Below are positions 33,507 through 43,381 of a DNA stretch of 64,000 nucleotides, one piece after another (the first letter of the stretch is position 1; each line of letters begins with the position of its first letter). The notes below the pieces were generated by a model that did no database searches, had not been told where the DNA came from, and worked only from the letters and a program-made list of their open reading frames with translations. Made by a program: the position numbers and the translations under genes. Source of the stretch: Sorghum bicolor (taxonomy: Eukaryota; Streptophyta; Magnoliopsida; Poales; Poaceae); the NCBI RefSeq assembly GCF_000003195.3, contig NC_012873.2, positions 26,854,547-26,918,546 of the forward strand. The letters are read 5' to 3'.

Positions 33507-35245
33507 TGGGAGATGGTGTAGTTGACAAAGTTGGAGTACTAACTGAGTTCTACAACATTGTCAACTAGAGCAAAAACCATATCGGCCTGGATTGAGAGAT
33601 ATGATGTTTTCAAAATCGATCGCGCAAACTGGTGGCGCCAGGACTTAGCCAAATTCGGTTAAGTGCCAAAACAGCCCGAAAACTGCCTTAAAAGCACTTT
33701 TTGGGCAAGATGTGATCATTTTAATGAGATGGCCATAAAACAACTTTTGTTCCTTGTAAAATTTGCTACAACTTTGATATAGAAAGTTTTGACATGCAAA
33801 CATTTTATGAAGCAGTTTTTAAAAGCCTAAGCAACAGAGGTTTCTTGGGATTACACAAGGAAGTACGACTTAAGTTATTATTTTGAAGAAGTGACCAATA
33901 TGAACATTGTTCCTAAGGTTGAGTCAAGCATAGATAAACTAATTACCAAGGCTTAACACACAAGTATGAGCATGGTTCACACAAACACAAGCATACGAAG
34001 CATGATTAAAGAAGTTAAAGCACACTTAAGCATAAAATGACATGGCTCAAGGTAGATGATGATCATGATATGCTTGAGTAGAAGATGATGCTCATGTTAT
34101 GTATGTGATTGATGCAACCATAACACTGGGGTGTTACACTGGCCCTGTAGTGCGCGATTGGAGTGGCTCGCGAGCGTCGCGTTGCCAAGGCGAACACGAC
34201 GCGCTAACTAAGCGACACCGGAAGGCACGGAGGCGTGCAGACTATGCGCGCGGCAGCGGCGCTCTCGCCGGAGAAGGAAACGAGGGCGAGCGGGGCTCAC
34301 CATGCGTTACCAAACGCTCGGAAGCGTGTTCCGCAACGGCGAAGCGAGGGCGGAGCTCGAGGAAGGACGAATCGGAGAATGGCGCACGCGCTGGGGAGAA
34401 CGTCCGAGGCGGAGCTCGGGCTCCAATGGCGACGACGGCGCTCTGCGCGCACGGAGTGAGGGCGAGAGAGCGAGAGGGGAGGAGCTGGCGGGCGCAAATG
34501 GTAGCGGGGACGGAGGCGGACGCGTCCGGGCGCTCCTGGTGGCCGACCAGGGCGCGTCCAAGCCGTCGCATGCGCGCCACGCGGCGGCCAAGCTCTACCG
34601 GCCCGCCACAGTGGCACGGCGCGGCCGTCCGCGCGCGGACGCGGCGCAGGCGCGAGCGCGGGGAAGGCGGCGAGCGTGGCATGGGGAGGCCGGGCATGCT
34701 TCGCTGGCTAGGCTGGTTGGTTGGCGCCGGCCCGCCAGTGAACAGCCCCCCTTTCCTTTTTTAAATTTATTTTTCCCAAAAAGCTTAATTGAGATTTTTG
34801 AAGCTTTTGCAAATCTTCTCAGGGGTTGGAGTAAAAAGAAGAAATGCTCCCCACAAAATTCTCTACAACTTTGCTTTAATACGCAAATTCAAATTCCAAA
34901 CAGAATTTGAACCACACACCAAAACTAGTTCTAGGTTTTCAATAAATTCATTTTAGGCATTTTTGTATAAAATCCATTTCTCAATTTGTATAGCTCCCAA
35001 AATTTCACAAAATTACTCTTAATTCTTCTAAAACATACTTCAACCTATTTTGGGCATCACATGGATTTTTGGAACAAGCATACTATTTTTATCATATTTG
35101 ATTCACATCAATTAAGCACATAAAATCACACTTGAATTACTACTATGCTCATGTGATGTTATACTTATGCCATGCTTGATGAAAATGCTTATGAGAGAGT
35201 TTATGAGACTAAGTGCATGCTTAATACCTAGGGTGTCATAGGGCG

Positions 35246-36406
35246 TGTAACTTTAGCGACCACAAAAGGTCCTTCCCAGGGTGTAGATAACTTGTGCAGT
35301 CCCTCCTGGCTTGTTTTCCATTTGAGTACAAGGTCACCGACCACGAAAGAGCGGCCTTTGACGTTCTTGTTGTGGTATCGTCTAATGGCCTCGAGATACT
35401 TTGCTGTTCGAAGGAAAGAGGTCAGGCGTCTCTCCTCTGTTCAGTTGATTTCGAGTTCTCTGGCGAGGTCGGCTGAAGACTGATCGAAAAATTCGACTCT
35501 TGGAGATCCAAAGGCAACGTCCGAGGGGAGCACTGCCTCGGCCCCATAAACCATAAAGTAGGGGGATACACCCGTGTTCCGACTAGGCTGTGTTCGGAAA
35601 CCCCGGACCACGGCCGGTAACTCTTTCATCCACCGCCCTGGTGCCCTGTTGTTTTCCGTGTATAGCCTTTTCTTTAGAGCATCAATAATCATTCCATTTG
35701 CTCGCTCGACTTGACCGTTGGCTCGCGGATGAGCTACCGACACATACTTTATGACTATGCATCTGTCATCACAGAAGTCCCAGAATGTAGTGCCGGTGAA
35801 CTGAGTGCCCAGGTCGGTGATTATGCTGTTGGGAACCCCAAATCTATGTATGATTTGATTGAGGAATTCCACAGCATTTTTAGAAGTCGCTTTGACCAGT
35901 GGCATGTACTCGATCCACTTCGAGAACTTGTCGATTAGCATGAACACGAATTTGAAATTGCCGAGAGCCGGTTTGAATGGCCCGATCATGTCAAGACCCC
36001 AACAGGCAAATGGCCAAGACGACGGAAACGTCTGGATCTCATGAGCGAGTATGTGGGTCCGTTTAGCGAAGAACTGGCATCCTTCGCAATGTCAGACCAG
36101 TCTCTCAGCGTCGGCGACTGTTGTTGGCCAGTAAAAACCTGCTCGGAAGGCCTTGCCGACCAGTGTTCTAGAGGCAGCGTGGTTGCCACAAGATCCAGCA
36201 TGTATGTCATCTATTAGCTTGATGCCATGGTCTTGAGTTATGCACTTCAACAAGACTTCTGAGTTTGCGTTCTTACACATATGTCTACCATCGACCAGTA
36301 TATAATTTTTGGAGCGCTGGATCAGACGCTCGTTCTTTGTTTTGTCTTGAAATCCTGAACCATCCGAGAGATACTTAACGAAAGGAGTGCGCCCAGTCGT
36401 TGGCAT
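35246..36406 (-). pseudogene. Element G integrase (Tat), broken
   Basis: Minus strand. The zinc-finger part (DDIHAGSCGNHAASRTL ... HCEGCQFF) spans about 36060-36210; a TGA at about 36093 between RLV and HCEGC stands where arginine is expected (CGA to TGA, a CpG transition). The DDE core at 35441-35989 has D in the LDMIGPF-type block, D in IITDLGTQF and E in NGQVERANG. The C-terminal part reads GRSFVVGDLVLKWKT..LSTPWEGPF and is interrupted by N at 35245, resuming at 21418. A frameshift near 36390 separates it from the second RNase H. Confidence 0.88.
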
Positions 36407-36899
36407 TGGTTGTCGGAGCGGTGTTTCCTACGAGCAGCGTCTCATTGTGTGGCTTGTTGACCAGGTCCGTTCCGACGCTAGGTGTGTGAATGTCTTGGAC
36501 AAAGACACCTTGCGAAATCGGGGCCAGGGATGATCCTATCTTTGACAGCGCATCTGCTGCTTGATTCTTGTCCCGGACCACGTGGATGTATTCTACGCCG
36601 TAAAAATTCGATTCCCGTCTTTGGATTTCTTTGCAATACAGGTCCATTTTCTCGTGGGTCATGTCCCACTTCCTATTCAACTGGTTAATGACCAGAGCGG
36701 AGTCACCATAGACATAAAGGCGCTTGACTCCTAGTTCGATGGCCAATCGGATGCCGTGCAGGCATGCTTCGTACTCGGCGACATTGTTGGATGCCGGGAA
36801 GAGGATTCTAAGGATGTAGCGTAGTTTGTCCTTGTTTGGTGAAATGAAAAGGATGCCGGCACCAGCGCCATTGATGTTTAAAGACTCGTCGAAGAACAT
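36375..36899 (-). pseudogene. Element G second RNase H (archaeal-like, Tat-specific)
   Basis: Minus-strand ORF of 174 codons. It has [17 protein letters not shown] (first catalytic D), NNVAEYEACLHGIRLA (E), YVYGDSALVINQLN (D) and NQAADALSKIGS (final D). This extra RNase H of the archaeal/plant type lies between the RT-linked RNase H and integrase and marks Tat elements such as Ogre and Retand. The catalytic residues look intact. The frame runs on into the linker and ends after a shift near 36390, so only the flanks are broken. Confidence 0.85.
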
Positions 36900-37231
36900 T
36901 GACCAGTGATCGAAGACATCTTGGGAGGGTGGTGCGTTGAGATCCGTCCATTCTGCGATGAAGTCGACCAGGGCTTGAGACTTGACGGTTGTCCGACTCT
37001 GGAAATCTAATGAGAATGGACATAACTCCAGCCCATTTTATGATCCTACCATTGGCGTCCTTGTTGCGCAGGATGTCCCCCAAGGGTAAATTCGTGGTAA
37101 CTAAGACGCGATGGCCATCGAAGTAGTGCTTCAGCTTCGTTGAAGTAATTAAGATGGCGTAGATTAATTTTTGTATCTGGGGATACCTAGTCTTAGACTC
37201 ATTTAGGACTTCGCTTATGAAGTATACTGGT
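36900..37231 (-). pseudogene. Element G first RNase H remnant, cut by element D
   Basis: Minus strand reads [40 protein letters not shown] and the linker [19 protein letters not shown], i.e. the end of the RT-linked RNase H typical of Tat (degenerate compared with Athila). Frame breaks occur around 37010. It stops at 37231 where the Athila LTR of element D begins; CTGGT at 37227-37231 is the putative target site. Confidence 0.82.
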
Positions 37232-37967
37232 TGTTGACAGTTCTTAAGTATCAATTTTAATTATCAAATAAACAAAAGAAAGAAACAATATACAAACAAC
37301 ACCTAGAATTAGGGTTTGATCTGACAGAATTCCATGAGTTTTGTTGTTTATCTATTTGTACAGGGGGTTATCAGGAAATAAGGAAGAAGGGCCCACATGT
37401 CGGATTTACATAGAGATATTAACGTGCTGCGCAATTTTCTATCATCTAGAAGACTCAAGAAGCCACGGGAACGAACGGCAAGGCGATCGGGCCCGGGGGC
37501 AGGGCGCCCGCCCTGGTGTTTCGGCCAATCGCATTCAACTTCGCGGATCATGCTCCACCGACCTAAAGGTTCAAGGAGAACCGTTCAATCAACGTCCGTT
37601 TAATCCGATGGCCCACATTCACCTGAGGGGACTATATAAGCAGACCCCCTGGCTATTGGAGGAGAACAAGTTCATCATAGAGTTGAGAGGTGCCCTCGAA
37701 GGATAACATTACCTCTACATAGACTTAGGGCTTAGCATCCAATGTGAGAGTAGACTAGTTCTACTATATTGAGAGTGGAGGTGTAGATCGGAGGAAGCCC
37801 GGCCTATCGATGTCTACTCCGAGGTTGTACCTGCGGGGTCAAGTGTTGTAACCCGAGGCTTGCTCCTAGGATTCTTCAGTATTTCGACTTCTAAATTCTA
37901 TTAAGTTCTTGTTTTATTGTTCTTTGGTTTATGAGTTTACTTTGATCTCTTCATGTAGAGTTTAGAG

Positions 37968-40900
37968 TGTAACACTCCTAGTGTTAGCTTGCATGTTAAC
38001 CATGAGCATTGCATCAACATAAGCATCATCATGGTCATTCATAAGCATCCATCATGATCACATGTCATCCCATGTATACCATGTGTGAGTAAATTGCTTG
38101 TGTGACTTGAATTGAGTGGCTATAAGGGGGTAACCAATGCAAACAATTGTACATTGTCTTCCAAATTACTTTAATCATGTTTAGAACATCATTTTGAACC
38201 AAGTTTGTGTTGAAGGTTTTGTCCAAAAATACCCCTAAGTCATGGCTAACCCTAGAATGACCTTTTTGACCCCCTAGACCTCTTTTCAAAGATGTTTTAT
38301 GAAAGTAATGCTCGAGACCTTGCATGTCTGTGACACCTGAAATAAAGTTGTAGATAATTTCATAAGCTACAAAAGTGATGTTGATGACTTTTTATGAAAA
38401 AGCTTGGAACACTTCCAAAATTCACTCACAAGCCAAAAATCAAGGCTGATTTCACCCTTAGCCAAATTTGGCTAAGTCTGGAATCACACAGTTTCGACAT
38501 AGGGTGATTGGAAGCCTTGTAGTTTGAAATCCAGACCGATTTCGACTGAGCTCGTGTAATCAAAGTTGTAGAACTCGTGTAGCTCTATCCAGAGGATCAA
38601 ATCTCAGCCAAAACCATCGATTGAGCTGAGAGTAAAACATTGACAAAGTTTGAGTTCCAGTCACTGTTGGCGACGACTGAATCGCGCGATTCAGTTTCGT
38701 CAGAAGCTGTCCGCCGCCGCGTGTCCGGCCAGGTGTCGGCCGTACGCCGTTGACGACTCCGCCTGTCAGCTTCCACGGCGTCTCCAAGTCGCCACGCACC
38801 GAGTGGACGCCTCAGACGCGCTCTCCACTCGCTCAGTGCCTCCCATTTCGCTCCGCAGTCGCCTCACGAAGCTCCGCCGCGCTTCGGCGAGCTCTTCCGG
38901 CCGTTTCACCGCGTCTCCGGCCAAGCCAGCCCGTCCAGAGCTCCGCCTTGACGTCCTCTACCTCGACGTCCACTCCATTTCCATAGCCGAGCACCGGTGA
39001 GGTCACATTGTCATCTCTGTCGCGAGCTCCACCTCGCCGGAGTTCACAGAGATCACCGGCAACGTGGCCAGACCTCTCTGGTTCACCTCTGGTCGTGATT
39101 CTTCTTCCTATAGCTTCGCCTTGAGCTGCTCTTGCTCGTCCGCAACCTCTACCGCGTCGCCGTTGCCTGGATCCGCCGGCGTACCGCCGCGCAGCGCCGC
39201 TGCTCCGCCATTCCCGACGGCGAGCACCCTAGAGTCCAGTAGAGCGCTGGTAAAGTAGGTCAACAGAGTCGCCTTGATGAGAGGAACACGTAGATGCCCT
39301 TGGATCTGGCCGAGACCTCGTCGTCGTTGAGCTTCGCCGGCGACGAGCATCTCCTCTGCCTCTGTCTCACTGACGCGCGGGTCCCGGGTCTCAGCCTCTC
39401 CGTTTTCCCCCTGGTTCACTATTGTTGCAGAGCCTGTGCTGTTTTTGAAAAATTCATATCTGGAGTTTTAGAGATCCAAATGAAGTGATTCCCATTTTGC
39501 TAGGTTCCAGCATGAGTCTAGTTTTTAATAAAAATATGAAACATGCCATGTTTTTGCAGAAATAAATATTTGATAAATTATATCTTGAAATATATTGATC
39601 TGCTGGCCATGCAAATTTAGGGTGCTGTTACTTATGTTATGATTAGGCTCTGATAAATTTATCATGATTTTTAGAAGCCTGGTTGAGGAGTTAAAAATAA
39701 TTCTTGCTTAAATAGGAGTTTCTTGTGATATTTTTAATAATTAAGTTGTAACTCCTTTTGTAGTGAGACTTGCTGAGTGTTGTACTTATATGTAGACAAG
39801 GCTAGGAAAAATCTGAAATCTGTTGTTTGACACTTTTTGATTGGGTTTCACATTTATGCCTTGCCTTTGCTAGCTTGTTATTTTTGTATCTCACAATATG
39901 TATGTATAAATGTTCTGAAAATTTTACAGTGATCTTATGTTAGCATAAGTAGCTTGCTGTAAGTTTCTTAAGATTTTTGGAACACTTGGAATGCATGTTC
40001 ATTAAATCACCTTAATATTTAAATAAATGAAAAAGATGATGATAGAAATGAGTTTAGACCTTGCCATGATGTTTTCTAGTGTTTCTTAGTCATGTTCTGT
40101 CTATTGGTGCAATTGGATTGTTCCTTTGATACATTCTTATTATGTGCAAAATATTATTTTTGGCTATTTTTGCCTTTCCTAGAGCATTTCTGTACAGCTG
40201 ATAGCAAATGATTAAGAACTAATTGAAGATGATGTTTTCTGGGAAACTTATCTACAACAAACTTGTAGCTAACTTACGGATCTACTTCGTGTCCAAATTT
40301 CATGACATTTGGTTGGGTAGTTTGAAAGTTATGCATGTTGCAAGTAGCTGCTGCAAAGTGCTTGCTCTCTGGATTTTTCAGAGCAGCCAGCCAACTTTGT
40401 AGGATTTAGCATATTTCGATTGGGAATCTGGCTTGGATGTCTAAAAGTGAATTGTAGACAATTTGTTAAGCTTTCCAGAAAGTATATACTTACTTGGTTT
40501 GGCCAACTGATGCTTAAGTTATGGCTGAAACTTGTGATAGGTTGGTTTGTCTACTAAACCAGTGGCTGGGTAGGAGTAGCTAAGACTTGTTTAACTTGTC
40601 TAATTAGTCTCTCTACCAGAGAAGAAGTATGCATTTACTTGTTATTCCATGACTCACTTATTCTTAGAAGTTTATGCTCATGTATACCTTGTTTTATGTC
40701 CCCTTTGGCTCCTCATCTCGGCATCATACATCATATGTGCATTCTCTATATTCATCTTCTTGTCATGCATCCATAGGTGTACCCAAGGGCGTGACAGGGC
40801 TGGAGTTCGAGCTGCCGGAGTCGGAAGGACAACAAGGGGAGCTACCTCAAGGAGCTGAGGAGGAGGAGGACTTGCCGGAGTGTCCCGACCATCGTCCATC

Positions 40901-42452
40901 CACTTACGTTGAAGGCAAGCCCCGGAGCATTATAAGCCTCCTACTATTTTGTTAATTGTGTTCAGCTATCAATTGGCTATTGTTATATATATTGTTGCTT
41001 TAAGTGGTAGGCGTTGATATACACCCTTGCTGCATAATGACTACCTTGTCCACCGCATACCTCACCAAAGTAGGTCCAGGGTCGAAGTATTGCTTAGCCA
41101 TGCTTAGCTCGGTAGAAGCCGGGTGATTTCCTGTCACCTGCGAGAGTTAGGTGGATGATGATCACGGTTGGCTATATTTGCTATCGTGGAATGAACCATA
41201 AGCTAATAATGAACTTGAGACTGGGCGGGATGACGATAGTGCAGCAACAAGGCATGGAGGTCTTGGGTGTGAACCTATCCCTGTCTGTGTCGTTTAAGGA
41301 CCGAATCGTTGTACGTCCCCGTGTCATGTTGAACGCATGCCTATCACTTAGTTGGCCGGATAAGTCGTTCCGACCACGAAGCCTACGAGTGCATCTCCAG
41401 CCGGATACCCCGTTCGGTTCAAATGCGCACCCCGGTTGGTAGCAAGGATGTGCGGGGTGTCAATGGCGTAAGACCGAGGTGTCAGGTTAGAGTCCTAACC
41501 CTGGCAGATTGGCGGTCTCTGGGGGTGCGGCGCCGTACGGACCCGCGAATTGGTCTAGAGTTGTGCTAAAGGTGATCCGAGCTGCCGTCATGAAGTATGC
41601 TTGGGTGAGTGTTAGGAATACCCCTCCAGCTGGATAGGAATCGATTCGAATCGCTGTCTCTCCCGGATAGTGAGAACTTGACTTGGGCAGCGGCAACGTA
41701 GAATTCACTAAATATACTTAATGGTTATGATGAGAATGATGATGGCTATGTGAAAATCTGGATATGGTTATTATTGTAATGCTTAAATACACAAGTGTAT
41801 GCTTAGACTAGGTGCTAATCTAGTGGATAGTTGCTAATTAAAGAACTTGCTGCTGAAATATGATAAAAGAGTTACTTACAACAAAGGCTTTTATGCAAAA
41901 GGTGAGTCAAACCAGTCCACAAAGAAAAGCCTTGCATACTCCTTGGTGTCAATTTATTTTGGTTTATGACGGGTAAGTCTAGCTGAGTACATTCTCGTAC
42001 TCAGGGTTTTATTTACCCCTGTTGCAGATGATGTCGTTTACCACGGCTACTGTGCTAAGTGCCATCACCCGGCTGCGGATGATGAGTAGATCATGGGCGT
42101 GATCACCTCCTTTATCTTCAGTTGTGCTTTTGTTGGAACTTGACAATGGAATTGGCATGTATTATAAACTGAGTTGGGGTTGTTTCAAAACTACTTTGCT
42201 TCCGCTATTGCTATGGTTTGTAATAACCACTTTAAACTCTGATGTGTTGTAAAACTATGTTTTGTGATGAATGTTGTAATCTGTGATGGTGATGCTTGAT
42301 CAAGTACGATCTTGGTTGTATGATTGGTTGAATCGAGGTCTTTTGAGATTTCGTCGGACTACCGGGTTTATATGGGTTCAAGTCCATTGGCTTGACTGCT
42401 TTTGTGGTCGCTAATTCACTTGAATTCTTATAAATTGGACGGTTCTGTTACA
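37968..42452 (+). repeat. Element C 5' LTR (4485 bp)
   Basis: TGTAACACTCC ... GGTTCTGTTACA, with 7-base inverted ends TGTAACA/TGTTACA. Internal layout: 38640-39420 GC/CpG-rich block; 39430-40770 A/T-rich stretch with no gene; 40777-40955 acidic ORF; 41080-41160, 41290-41390 and 41630-41690 blocks conserved in all the related LTRs (one contains the 12-bp palindrome CGATTCGAATCG); 41983-42004 hairpin. Some ORFs in the GC block are open in three frames and are not supported as genes. Confidence 0.95.
40777..40955 (+). CDS. Conserved acidic ORF in 5' LTR of element C
   Basis: After CATGCATCCATAG (acceptor-like AG at 40775-40776) the frame reads VPKGVTGLEFELPESEG.., an E/Q-rich part, then ECPDHRPSTY and VEGKPRSIISL, stop TAA at 40953-40955; about 59 codons. 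The copy in the 3' LTR (51931-52109) differs by one amino acid. Against LTR I the ECPDHRPST codons are TGT/TGC, CCC/CCG, GAC/GAT, CAT/CAC, CGT/CGA, CCA/CCC, TCC/AGC, ACT/ACG: all synonymous. There is no good ATG after the AG, which favours an exon over a free-standing ORF. Function unknown. Confidence 0.55.
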
Positions 42453-42454
42453 GC

Positions 42455-42466
42455 TGGCATCAGAGC
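42455..42466 (+). other. Element C primer binding site (Met tRNA)
   Basis: TGGCATCAGAGC, two bases after the LTR end; one mismatch to the usual TGGTATCAGAGC. Confidence 0.93.
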
Positions 42467-42664
42467 AAGATTAAGCATTTAACCATCATAGATGTATTTA
42501 AAACAAATGAATTTGGTTTTCCCAAGCTAATTGGCAAAATTGGGCTATATGTAGGGCTGTTTCAAAAATGTTTTTGATAACTTATACCACGCCAGTGGTC
42601 ATACCATTTATGCCCATATAAGGACTTCCAGGTGGCCTAATATTACTAACATGGGGGTTTTTCC

Positions 42665-42860
42665 TTTCGTCGTCCATATGGCGTGTAATTATATGGATAC
42701 CGCTTACTTAAGTGGTAATGAATGGATCACATACCTCTACGCCATGGTAAGCTTGTTTGTTTTCTTTCGTCATCCATACGGCGTGAAATTGTATGGATGC
42801 CACTTGCTTGAGTGGTAATGTATGGATCGATATGCCTCTACGCTACGGTAAGTGTGAGCT
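42665..42860 (+). repeat. 100-bp tandem repeat of hairpins in element C leader
   Basis: Two diverged units with a period of exactly 100 bases over the first two hairpins (42665 and 42765). Hairpin 1: stems TCCATAT/ATATGGA (42673-42697) and CATCCATAC/GTATGGATG (42771-42799), loop GGCGTGWAATT. Hairpin 2: CCGCTT/AAGTGG (42700-42715) and CCACTT/GAGTGG (42800-42815) around a four-base loop. Each unit ends in a GGTAAG splice-donor-like site (42746, 42847). Paired changes keep the stems intact. The remaining leader (42467-42660 and 42861-43380) has no gene. Confidence 0.75.
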
Positions 42861-43381
42861 GTGAGAGCATGACCGTCCAACCGTCGGTCTTGGGGAGTGT
42901 TAGTTGTGGTTACCGGAATATTTACATGTTTTACACATGTATATATGAAGGTACTTAATTGTGGGTAGTAGGTGCAGCCATGTATACATATTTGATGTAT
43001 ATGTGGGTGTATCCCAAATGGATAGTGTGCTGCGATATATGTTTGGGAATATATATCGGAGTACCTAGCTTGATTGCAAATGATTGGATTTACATTCCTA
43101 CACATATACTATTGTGGGTTTGGGCTGAAATGAAGTTTTCTGCAGGTACACTAACAACGAAACGTGTAGACCGTGTAGTTGCGTATAAGAGTGAACGTAT
43201 GTATGCCACCGACTATACCGTTAGAACTTTCTTCTAGGAATGGGAAGGACGTATGGAACGTGCATGCATCATGAATCATTCATACATTCTTATGCACTAC
43301 TTGGGTATTAAATTCTGAAAATATATCTATTTACCTTACCTTGTAATTAATCTTCCATACTTAAATGTGGCCTTTCTACAG

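Larger units (their letters stand above)
24247..34138 (-). mobile_element. Solo LTR M (Tekay-type), inserted in N and interrupted by L
   Basis: Target duplication CTGGC at 24242-24246 and 34139-34143. Minus strand begins TGTAACACCCCAGTGTTATG and ends TTGGTCGGTTCTGTGACA. M itself is 24247-28217 plus 33512-34138, about 4.6 kb, and is the same subfamily as F (60409). In minus orientation it holds the CpG-rich block 27240-28200, an A/T-rich stretch 25940-27230 without genes, the acidic ORF 25683-25903 and the hairpin 24703-24724. Confidence 0.88.
21419..35240 (-). mobile_element. Solo LTR N (Tekay-type), interrupted by M
   Basis: Outer duplication GGGCG at 21414-21418 and 35241-35245. Plus strand begins TGTAACAGAACCGCCC (LTR end, reversed) and ends CCTAGGGTGTCATA, which is the LTR start with two transitions compared with TGTTACA of the others. 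N itself is 21419-24246 plus 34144-35240, about 3.9 kb. Features in minus orientation: GC-rich block 34140-34740 and 23990-24246, acidic ORF 22829-23056, hairpin 21861-21882. No PBS, PPT or coding domain. Confidence 0.88.
17967..37231 (-). mobile_element. Element G: Tat-clade Ty3/gypsy retrotransposon with antisense gene
   Basis: Minus-strand element: 3' LTR 17967-18353, polypurine tract 18354-18369, a long 3' region carrying an antisense gene (19445-20901), end of integrase (21329-21418), solo LTR N (21419-35240, GGGCG duplication), then integrase, second RNase H and remnant of the first RNase H up to 37231, where Athila element D is inserted. Its 5' half is outside the window. The Tat assignment rests on the extra RNase H between RT/RNase H and integrase and on the antisense ORF after pol, both known for this clade. 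The putative target site at the left is ACAGG (17962-17966). Confidence 0.88.

Noticed and set aside
34099..34910. ORFs of about 200 codons in the GC-rich part of solo LTR N
   Set aside because: One runs across the border between M and N, and parallel frames are equally open, so these are GC artefacts.
21419..35240. A full-length minus-strand retrotransposon with two LTRs
   Set aside because: The left and right parts together make one LTR, not two; between them lie only other solo LTRs with their own TSDs.
36482..36688. Plus-strand ORF opposite the second RNase H of G
   Set aside because: A mirror of the real minus-strand coding sequence.
41973..42027. A true 55-base intron in the LTR
   Set aside because: Shorter than usual plant introns; the distance to the CAG varies among the LTRs. 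Kept only as a conserved hairpin.
42455..42466. tRNA genes at the PBS-like matches
   Set aside because: Only 12-22 bases match a tRNA 3' end; no tRNA fold around any of them. I found no tRNA, rRNA or CRISPR array in the window.
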